A DNA stretch of 34,528 bases from Croceivirga sp. Lineage in GTDB: Bacteria; Bacteroidota; Bacteroidia; Flavobacteriales; Flavobacteriaceae. The stretch spans positions 1 to 34,528 of the forward strand of contig JANQSA010000005.1 in the NCBI GenBank assembly GCA_028284285.1, in the 5' to 3' direction. Positions 25,530 through 33,200 of this stretch are shown here, in pieces; within the stretch, counting starts at the first letter, position 1; every line of letters begins with the position of its first letter. The notes under the pieces were generated by a model. The model ran no database searches. It worked only from the letters and a program-made list of their open reading frames with translations, and was not told the origin of the DNA. A program made the translations under genes and the position numbers.

Positions 25530-26303
25530 TTATATACTTAATTTCGCTGCAGCAGTGATATCCAAATCATCATTTTCGACCACAACAATCAAATGTAACC
25601 TTTCGTTTTTACCTATCCCGGCAGGAATCCGGATAGTTCCTTGCCCCTCAGATATAGCCACAGGGATATATTTTTCCGCTATTACAATATTGGAATTTGT
25701 TAATTTCCTATTTCGGTTTTCACCCCGTTCGACCAAAGTGGTACGTTGATCCAATACCAGGGTTGTACGCAACGACTTTCCCTGTTGATTTCCCTTAAGT
25801 AGGTAATTAAAAGATATCGTATTTCCTTCTTTGATCAGTTCTTTCAATTCCAGATGATTTTCAGGGTTTTGGACTTTGTATGTTTTTATTTTGGAAAACA
25901 ACTTTTTCGCATTCGATCCTACAAAGTGTTCTTTTCCATTGATGACCATTTGTGGCGTATAATTACTGGTATAGTTAAATTTCCTGTTATACTCCTTTTG
26001 TTTCCTGGAAAAGGCGGGTTGGCTAAAGGGGTCTTCCCACCCAATATAGTTCCAATAATCTACATGATAGGACAAGGCGTAGACCTGATTAGGATATTGC
26101 CGCTTTACCTGCTCCAATAAAACATCTGCGGGCGGACAGCTGGAGCATCCCTGAGAAGTGAACAATTCCAAAACCACAACCGCTGCAAATCCTTTTTCTA
26201 CTTCCGGAAAAGCAGCGATCTCTTCAACTGATTTCAACTTGTAAAAAGCCATTGTGGTAACCCCAACAAATACCACTATCGGAATTAGTGCTTTTTTTAA
26301 CAT
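25530..26303 (-). CDS. DUF1223 family thioredoxin-like envelope protein
   Basis: 257 aa. The N-terminal hydrophobic segment (LIPIVVFVGVTTMAF) is a signal peptide or anchor. The family start LELFTSQGCSSCPPAD at 45-60 carries a CxxC pair (Cys53, Cys56) in a thioredoxin-like fold, and YHVDYWNYIGWEDPF and YTPQMVINGKEHFVGS are the other DUF1223 hallmarks (cis-Pro loop in TPQ). The rest is a beta-rich domain. Biochemical role is unknown for the family; a periplasmic thiol-disulfide function is a reasonable inference. It is divergent from the DUF4159 operon by 37 bp and faces the gene-free repeat region at its 3' end. Confidence 0.85.
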   Translation of the reverse strand: MLKKALIPIVVFVGVTTMAFYKLKSVEEIAAFPEVEKGFAAVVVLELFTSQGCSSCPPADVLLEQVKRQYPNQVYALSYHVDYWNYIGWEDPFSQPAFSRKQKEYNRKFNYTSNYTPQMVINGKEHFVGSNAKKLFSKIKTYKVQNPENHLELKELIKEGNTISFNYLLKGNQQGKSLRTTLVLDQRTTLVERGENRNRKLTNSNIVIAEKYIPVAISEGQGTIRIPAGIGKNERLHLIVVVENDDLDITAAAKLSI

Positions 26304-26311
26304 GAATGCTT

Positions 26312-26319
26312 TACTTTTG
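26312..26319 (+). promoter_or_regulatory. Candidate -7 box (TACTTTTG) for the DUF4159 operon
   Basis: TACTTTTG matches TAnnTTTG and ends 21 nt before the first ATG at 26341. No TTG lies at the -33 distance. It sits in a 37-bp divergent gap. Confidence 0.45.
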
Positions 26320-26340
26320 ATTTAAGAGATTATTCGACAA

Positions 26341-26994
26341 ATGATGAAGCAACTTACCCGCCTGGCATTTATTTTAACCTTTTTTGTGAATTTTGGGCTA
26401 CACTCACAAGAAATTGCCATTTTAAAATATGGTGGAGGAGGCGATTGGTATTCCAACCCTACCGCCCTTCCCAATCTTATTGCCTTTTGTAATCAAAATA
26501 TCGGGACAAGGATTCATCCTGAGCCAGAAACCGTTGAAACGGGAAGTGAAGCCCTCTATCAATATCCGTTTTTACACATGACCGGGCATGGAAATGTTTT
26601 TTTTTCCGATCAGGAAGCAGAAAACCTAAGAACCTATCTAATGGGTGGTGGTTTTCTTCATGTGGATGACAACTATGGTATGGAACCGTATTTGCGACGG
26701 GAATTGAAAAAGGTATTCCCTGAAAAGGAATTGGAGGAATTGGGTCGTGATCATCCCGTTTTTGGTCAAAAATTCAAATTTCCTAACGGACTTCCAAAAA
26801 TCCACGAACATGATGGAAAACGACCTCAGGCATTTGGTATTTTTCATGAAGGTAGACTGTTGTTATTGTTTACATACGAAAGTGATTTAGGCGATGGATG
26901 GGAAGATCCTTCCGTACATAATGATCCGGAAGAGGTGCGGCTAAAAGCGCTTCAAATGGGTGCCAACATAATTCAATACGCTTTTTCCTCATGA
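26341..26994 (+). CDS. DUF4159 domain protein, secreted
   Basis: 217 aa. Signal peptide of about 22 residues (ending GLHSQ). The mature part is a single DUF4159 domain: AILKYGGGGDWYSNPTAL at its start, then YPFLHMTGHGNV (about 75-86), LMGGGFLHVDDNYG (about 101-114) and the closing LFTYESDLGDGWEDP. The fold is thought to be glutamine-amidotransferase-like, but I see no complete catalytic triad, so enzymatic activity is not claimed. A second ATG directly follows the first. It overlaps the next gene by 4 nt (ATGA), so the two are translationally coupled. Confidence 0.85.
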   Translation: MMKQLTRLAFILTFFVNFGLHSQEIAILKYGGGGDWYSNPTALPNLIAFCNQNIGTRIHPEPETVETGSEALYQYPFLHMTGHGNVFFSDQEAENLRTYLMGGGFLHVDDNYGMEPYLRRELKKVFPEKELEELGRDHPVFGQKFKFPNGLPKIHEHDGKRPQAFGIFHEGRLLLLFTYESDLGDGWEDPSVHNDPEEVRLKALQMGANIIQYAFSS

Positions 26995-28097
26995 ATGCCT
27001 CCTCTAAAACCATAGCCAAAGGTATTCTCAGAGCAGTGGGCGTAATTGTGGGAATACTACTGGTCCTGTACTTTTTCTACCAGATACAATCTGTAATAGC
27101 TTATCTGGCTATAGCTGCTGTGGTAGCGCTTTTGGGCAGGCCCATAGTCCGTTTTCTAAGGCGAAAACTTAAATTCCCCAATACGCTTGCGGTAATTGTG
27201 ACCATGCTGTTGTTTGTGATCCTCTTGCTGGGCATCATCGCTTTATTTGTGCCCCTGATAAATGAACAAGGGAGAAGTCTTTCCCTTTTGGATATTGAGG
27301 CACTCAAAGCAGACGTAAACACACTGTATTTGGAAATCATGGAGTATTTTGGTGCCTCTACCAGCGATGTCAATCAGCTGATTAAGAGTTCTGACCTGGA
27401 AAAAAATATATTCCAGGGATTAAACCTGAATTTTATTCCAAATATTCTTAATTCCTTCCTCAACGTGTTGAGCAGCTTTAGCATCGGATTGTTCTCTGTT
27501 CTTTTTATCTCGTTCTTCTTCCTAAAGGATAGCAATCTTTTACAGAAAGGTTTACTCACTTTTATCCCCCAGGAAAAGGAACAGAACCTGGTTACTTCCA
27601 TAGACAAGATCAACGGATTGCTTTCCCGTTATTTCATTGGTATCCTGGTTCAGCTTACCATACTTTTCATTATTTACACCATTACTTTGTTGATTGTAGG
27701 GGTAGACAATGCTATTGTTATTGCTTTTCTCTGCGCACTGTTCAACATCATTCCATACATTGGACCTATTATTGGCGGGGTTATCATGATTACCCTTACC
27801 ATGACCAGCCATCTGGGTATGGATTTTAGCACTGTAATATTACCCAAAGCGGCTTACGTACTTATAGGGATAGTTATTGGGCAACTGGTGGATAACTTTT
27901 TTTCGCAGCCCTTCATTTTTTCTACCAGTGTTCGCTCACATCCCCTTGAGATTTTCCTGGTGATTATTATTGCCGGATTGCTCTTTGGAGTGGTGGGCAT
28001 GGTTGTTGCAGTTCCCGGTTATACAGCCATTAAGGTTATCCTGAAAGAGTTTTTACAGGATAACAAATTCGTGGAAAAGTTCACTAAAAATGTATAA
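26991..28097 (+). CDS. AI-2E family transporter-like membrane protein
   Basis: 368 aa. About eight hydrophobic helices: a pair near the N-terminus (15-50), one at 62-85, then a soluble/amphipathic stretch (about 90-150), and helices in the second half with the family features NIIPYIGPIIGGV (about 250-262), the polar GQLVDNFFSQPFIF loop and HPLEIFLVIIIAGLLFG. Family members include TqsA (AI-2 exporter) and Na+/H+ antiporters, so the substrate cannot be fixed. It starts inside the DUF4159 stop (ATGA) and is followed after 8 nt by the methyltransferase gene, so all three form one operon. Confidence 0.88.
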   Translation: MNASSKTIAKGILRAVGVIVGILLVLYFFYQIQSVIAYLAIAAVVALLGRPIVRFLRRKLKFPNTLAVIVTMLLFVILLLGIIALFVPLINEQGRSLSLLDIEALKADVNTLYLEIMEYFGASTSDVNQLIKSSDLEKNIFQGLNLNFIPNILNSFLNVLSSFSIGLFSVLFISFFFLKDSNLLQKGLLTFIPQEKEQNLVTSIDKINGLLSRYFIGILVQLTILFIIYTITLLIVGVDNAIVIAFLCALFNIIPYIGPIIGGVIMITLTMTSHLGMDFSTVILPKAAYVLIGIVIGQLVDNFFSQPFIFSTSVRSHPLEIFLVIIIAGLLFGVVGMVVAVPGYTAIKVILKEFLQDNKFVEKFTKNV

Positions 28098-28105
28098 GTT
28101 TTAGT

Positions 28106-29287
28106 TTGAATAACAACATATTAAAATCTGGTCCTCAGGAATTTATAGAAAATAATTGGAATGCTGACAGCTTGTCAGTCCTATTGAAAAAACCTATTTT
28201 TTCAGGTGTTTCACAGAAAGAGCTGGCCGAACAACTTGAAGCCAAAAAAAAGTGTTGGAGAAAGCTACCCACATGGTTTACAACCCGTACCATCTATTAC
28301 CCTCCAAAACTACATATTGAACAATCCAGTTCAGAACAAACAGCCGCTTACAAAGCCAAGCTGATCAGCGGCAAAACAGTACTGGATCTTACAGGTGGTT
28401 TAGGAGTTGATTCTTTTTACTTTTCAAAAAAAATCTCCCAGGTGTTCCACTGTGAAGTCAACACCAATCTTTCCAAAATCGCTTGCCATAATTTTAATGT
28501 TTTGGGGGCAAAGAATATCAGTTGCCATTCCGGGGATGGGATGTACTTCCTGGAGAATTCAAAAGAAAGATTCGATTGGGTTTATATTGATCCTTCGCGC
28601 CGAAACGGGGTCAAAGGAAAAGTGTTTCTGTTGTCGGACTGCATGCCTGACGTTCCAAAGTATCTGAATTCTATTTTTGACAAAAGCGATACTATTCTAC
28701 TCAAAACTTCTCCCCTCCTGGATATCAAACAAGGAATATCGGAATTGGAATACGTTAAAGAACTGCATATAGTCGGAATCAAAAACGAGGTCAAGGAATT
28801 GCTTTGGGTTTTGAAAAAAGGGTTTTTGGGAAAAATTGAAATTAAAACGATCAATCTGAAGGAAACCGGAAATGAGGCGTTCAATTTTCAATTGGATGAG
28901 GAAAAAGAAACTAATGCGATACTTGGGTTACCTTTGGATTATCTCTATGAGCCCAATGCTACCATTTTAAAAGCCGGTGCATTTAAAATCATTGGAAAGC
29001 ATTTTGGATTGAAAAAGTTGCATAACCACTCGCATCTATATACCTCCGGAGAATTGGTGGGTTTTCCCGGGAGAAGATTTTTTATTGAAAATGTCTTGCC
29101 TTACACTAAAAAGACATGGCAACAACTGCGGTTGACAAAAGCAAATATCACTACCCGTAACTTCCCTCTATCCGTATCGGTATTAAGAAAGCAGTTGAAA
29201 ATTAAGGAAGGTGGGGATGACTATCTGTTCTTTACAACAGATTTAAACGAAAGACGGATTATCATACATTGTAAAAGAAAGCCCTAA
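28106..29287 (+). CDS. THUMP-like class I SAM-dependent methyltransferase
   Basis: 393 aa from a TTG start (no earlier ATG in frame; stop codons lie just upstream). The middle has a SAM-binding motif I (VLDLTGGLGVDSF, about 92-104), an acidic Asp-Gly motif near 144 and YIDPSRR at 160-166, a variant of the DPPY motif of N-methyltransferases. The C-terminal part (about 290-393) has the THUMP-like and ferredoxin-like segments found in the Bacteroidota family to which PG_1098 belongs, ending FFTTDLNERRIIIHC. Likely a tRNA or rRNA base methyltransferase, but target unknown. The stop codon lies within the terminator stem at 29279-29304. Confidence 0.85.
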   Translation: MNNNILKSGPQEFIENNWNADSLSVLLKKPIFSGVSQKELAEQLEAKKKCWRKLPTWFTTRTIYYPPKLHIEQSSSEQTAAYKAKLISGKTVLDLTGGLGVDSFYFSKKISQVFHCEVNTNLSKIACHNFNVLGAKNISCHSGDGMYFLENSKERFDWVYIDPSRRNGVKGKVFLLSDCMPDVPKYLNSIFDKSDTILLKTSPLLDIKQGISELEYVKELHIVGIKNEVKELLWVLKKGFLGKIEIKTINLKETGNEAFNFQLDEEKETNAILGLPLDYLYEPNATILKAGAFKIIGKHFGLKKLHNHSHLYTSGELVGFPGRRFFIENVLPYTKKTWQQLRLTKANITTRNFPLSVSVLRKQLKIKEGGDDYLFFTTDLNERRIIIHCKRKP

Positions 29288-29304
29288 CTTCACTGTTAGG
29301 GCTT
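29279..29304. terminator. Bidirectional terminator between convergent genes
   Basis: AAGCCCTAAC and GTTAGGGCTT form a perfect 10-bp stem with a 6-nt loop. The stop codon of the plus-strand methyltransferase is part of the left arm. On the minus strand the stem is followed by a T-rich tract, so it should serve the PorP-like gene best. Confidence 0.65.
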
Positions 29305-29323
29305 CTGACCTCTATTGTTGTTA

Positions 29324-30211
29324 TCACATCCTCAAACGCATAAACAATTCATGGGAACTATTGTCAATTGCATTGATCGAGTTCTGTATTGCCGCCTCAT
29401 AGGCATATCCTATATTGAACTTTGGGCCAATGTCGAACAGAAATAGCCCACTGATGGCTGAATCCCAACGGTATGAAGCCCCCAACCGAAACCGCCGACC
29501 AAAATCAAGAATGGTGGTCATATCCAGGGCCAAAGGCGATGCCTCTACATAGCGGATCATACTGCTGGTCTCCAGGGTTAGGTTCTTACTCAGAAAAAAG
29601 TCATAGCCCCCGGCGAGGTAAACGTGCCTTTTATCAACACTCATGAAGGCCTCCCCATCACGTTCTTGCAAACGATCTGGAGTAAGTAACTTGGGAGCAG
29701 AGAGCGATAGAAAATAGTTAGCGTGCCGTAGATAGGCCCCAACGCCAACATTGGGGGTAAACCTGCTATTGAAATCCATCAGGGAACCGTCTGCCCCCAC
29801 TCCAAAGGTGGTAAGCCCGTTGGTATTGGCACTATAGGACTGCCCACTGGCCTTTAGTCCTAAAAACAGGTCGTAGCTATCGTTCAATTTTACTTTATAG
29901 GAAAAGTCAAGGGCCACCCAGGTCTGGTTCTCTATAAAGGTCCTATCGTTCAGTACCGAGACCCCAAGGCCTACCTGATTCCCCATTGGGGTGGAAAACA
30001 GTACGTTCTGGCTTTCCGGGGCACCCTCTACCCCGGCCCATTGGCTCCGTAAGCCCAGGGTAAGTTCACCGCTTTCCCCAGTGCCCGCAAAGGCCGGATT
30101 GAACAGATTCATATTGAACCGATAAAAAGAGTATTGCGGATCCTGTTGCCCGAAAAGCCCCATAAATGAAAGAACAAAAGTTCCAATGATGATGTTATGC
30201 AGATATTTCAT
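29324..30211 (-). CDS. PorP/SprF family T9SS-associated outer membrane protein
   Basis: 295 aa from ATG at 30211, which gives a clean signal peptide (MKYLHNIIIGTFVLSF...GQQ). A longer start at 30253 would overlap the upstream gene and add 14 non-signal residues, so it is rejected. The family start of the mature part, DPQYSFYRFNMNLFNPAFAG, is diagnostic. The rest is beta-barrel-like with GLGVSVLND, GVGAYLRH, FDIGPKFNIGYAYE and an aromatic-poor end with FMRLRM. Family role: SprF in Flavobacterium johnsoniae is needed for secretion and surface attachment of the type B substrate SprB. It lies 20 nt downstream of the giant type B protein gene, so it is likely its dedicated partner. Confidence 0.9.
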   Translation of the reverse strand: MKYLHNIIIGTFVLSFMGLFGQQDPQYSFYRFNMNLFNPAFAGTGESGELTLGLRSQWAGVEGAPESQNVLFSTPMGNQVGLGVSVLNDRTFIENQTWVALDFSYKVKLNDSYDLFLGLKASGQSYSANTNGLTTFGVGADGSLMDFNSRFTPNVGVGAYLRHANYFLSLSAPKLLTPDRLQERDGEAFMSVDKRHVYLAGGYDFFLSKNLTLETSSMIRYVEASPLALDMTTILDFGRRFRLGASYRWDSAISGLFLFDIGPKFNIGYAYEAAIQNSINAIDNSSHELFMRLRM

Positions 30212-30231
30212 GATATTGTGTCTTATTGGTT

Positions 30232-33200
30232 TTAATAGTTGATATATATCCATCCCTGAATCGGTGCCGAGCCATTGCCAAGATCTATGATGTACATATA
30301 CGATCCGGGGGGTAGCCTTTCATTGTTGTTCTTATAGAACCCTTCCCAGTCATTGCGATAGCTCACCGTTTCAAAAACCGGGTTGCCCCACCTGTTGAAA
30401 ACCTTTACCCTATTGTTCGGATAGTTTTCAATCCCCGGTACCATCCAAGAATCGTTCATCCCATCGCCATTAGGCGTCAATGCTTCGGCCGCCACAATTT
30501 CAGGTTCAGAACTGAACGGGAAAGTATCTTCCCAATCGGGAATGCCATCATTATCGTCATCTTCATCATTGCTATCAGGAATGCCATCACCGTCATTGTC
30601 GGCCGGAAAGCTGGTGGAGTCTTTTAAGTCTGTCCCAAATTCCGCCTCCATGGCATCGGGATAACCATCATTGTCATCGTCAGTATCGGCATTGTCACCC
30701 GTGCCGTCACCGTCTGTGTCCGTATCCTCCATTGGGTCTGTGGGGAAGGCATCTTCAGTATCCGGTACGCCGTCATTATCATCATCAGTATCCACATCGT
30801 CCCCCAGGCCATCGCCATCGGAGTCAATGTCCTCAATCCCATCATTATTGTCATCGGGATCGGCATTGTCACCAATACCGTCTCCATCCACATCTGAACT
30901 TTCCATGGGATCGTTCGGAAAGGCATCTTCAGTATCTGGTACCCCATCATTGTCAGCATCAGCATCAGCATTGTCGCCTACTCCATCTTGGTCCGTATCG
31001 GTATCCTCATTGGCATCCAACGGGAAAGCATCCTCGGTATCAGGTGTGCCGTCGTTGTCGTCATCGGTATCCGCATTGTCGCCCGTTCCATCACTATCCG
31101 TATCTGTGTCCTCATTGGGATCCGTAGGGAAAGCATCTTCCGAGTCCGGAGTATCGTCATTGTCATCATCGGTATCCGCATTATCGCCCGTTCCATCATT
31201 ATCCGTATCCGTGTCCTCATTGGGATCCGTAGGGAAAGCGTCTTCCGAATCCGGGGTACCGTCATTGTCATCATCGGTATCCGCATTGTCGCCGGTTCCA
31301 TCATTATCCGTATCGGTATCCTCATGGGGATCCGTGGGGAAAGCGTCTTCTGAATCCGGGGTACCGTCATTGTCATCATCGGTATCCGCATTATCACCCG
31401 TTCCATCACCATCTGCATCCGTATCCTCCGTTGGATCTGTAGGGAAGGCATCTTCCGAATCCGGAGTACCGTCATTGTCATCATCAGTATCCGCATTATC
31501 ACCCGTTCCATCACTGTCGGTATCTGTGTCCTCATTAGGATCCGTAGGGAAAGCGTCTTCCGAGTCCGGAGTACCGTCATTGTCATCATCGGTATCCGCA
31601 TTATCGCCCGTTCCATCACTATCTGTATCCGTGTCCTCATGGGGATCCGTAGGGAAAGCATCTTCCGAGTCCGGAGTACCGTCATTGTCATCATCGGTAT
31701 CCGCATTATCGCCCGTTCCATCACTATCCGTATCCGTGTCCTCATGGGGATTCGTAGGGAAAGCGTCCTCTGTGTCAGGGGTTCCATCGTTGTCATCATC
31801 CGTATCGGCATTGTCGCCCGTTCCATCACTATCCGTATCCGTGTCCTCATTGGGATCTGTGGGGAAAGCGTCTTCCGTATCCGGGGTGCCGTCATTGTCA
31901 TCATCAGTATCCGCATTATCGCCTGTTCCATCATTATCCGTATCAGTATCCTCATTGGGATCCGTGGGGAAAGCGTCTTCCGAATCCGGGGTGCCGTCAT
32001 TGTCATCGTCAGTATCGGTAGTGTTAGGGTCCCCATCGCCGTCGGTATCCTCCAAGGCGGTTATTGTATTGGTATATGTGTTGGAACTTAGCGCATCTTC
32101 GCTATCCTTTACTTTGAAACCAAATGTAGTATAGTCAGCACCGAATTCTCCTGCTCCCGTGGTGTAAACCAAGTTGGTGACATCATCAATGATAGCATTC
32201 TCAGCTACTGGGTTTCCGTTGTAAACAAGTGTTCCACTTAAGGGCAGGCTTATTACCTGAATACCATTAAAGCTATCCCCTGTATCAACATCCGTAAAGA
32301 TAAAATCAGTATTTGAAAAGCTGTAGGGTACGTCCTCGACAACATCCAATGTTATATCACCACCTTCCGGCAGGTCATTAACAGGATTTATGGTCAAGGT
32401 TACCGTTACCGTTGCCGAAAATGAATTGGCATCTTCAAAGTTATACGTGAACGAATCGTTAGTATCCTCTTCCCCATTGTGGATATATTCAAAGGTGCCA
32501 TCTGTATTTAACGTAAATGAAGTTGCTTCGGTTGGACTATCGACCAAGTGATATATTCTGGTATCTTCATCAACTTCAATATCATTTGTGGCAACGTTCC
32601 CATTAAAGGTTGCACCCTCATCCACCTCAAATACATCGGCTACTGCTACCGGAGGGTCATCACTGGGCTGGATGGACATAATTATGGTTGCTGTATCCGT
32701 AGTTCCATTATCATCCAGTTCGTAGGTAATCCGATCCTCACCAAAAGCATTTTCATTTGGCGTATAGACTACCCTGTTATCCCCATTGACCACCGCATTT
32801 CCTTTTGCACCTTGAGCTACAATAGTTATACTCGGTGTGTTGGTGATATCATATTTATCATTAAAGAGCACATCTATTGGGGCTGAGACACCGTCTTCCG
32901 GCACCAACTCCAAATCGTCTTCGGCGGCTACAATAAGTGTCAGATTATAGGGTCCGAAAGATTCTGTGGCTAAATTGCCCGCATTGTCCCTGGCTCTTGC
33001 GTGAATATACCATCCTGTTCCCCCTGATGAAAAGGAAACGGTTTTGGACTGGCTATTACTCCAAGAGGTCCATCTGTTATCATCATCCAATGGAATGGAA
33101 GCACTTTGTACCAAGGCGTACCGTTGCACATCAAAACCACTGCCTGCAGCCTCATCTTGAAATGTGAGTTGAATATCATCATCCGTGGTAATGGCTCCCG

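Noticed and set aside
30212-30253. Upstream start of the PorP/SprF protein at 30253
   Set aside because: It would place 14 non-signal residues before a clean signal peptide and overlap the adhesin gene; ATG at 30211 fits better.
30880-32034. Regular 105-bp repeats as a possible CRISPR-like array
   Set aside because: Units are contiguous, in frame, and lack distinct spacers; they encode thrombospondin-3-like repeats.
30671-32134. 487-codon open frame on the plus strand, Ser/Val/Pro-rich
   Set aside because: It is the antisense of the DxDxDG array: GAT/GAC/ACN-rich codons read backwards give Ser, Val and Pro codons without stops. Its composition has a strict 35-residue repeat with no gene signals; the minus-strand protein is the real one.
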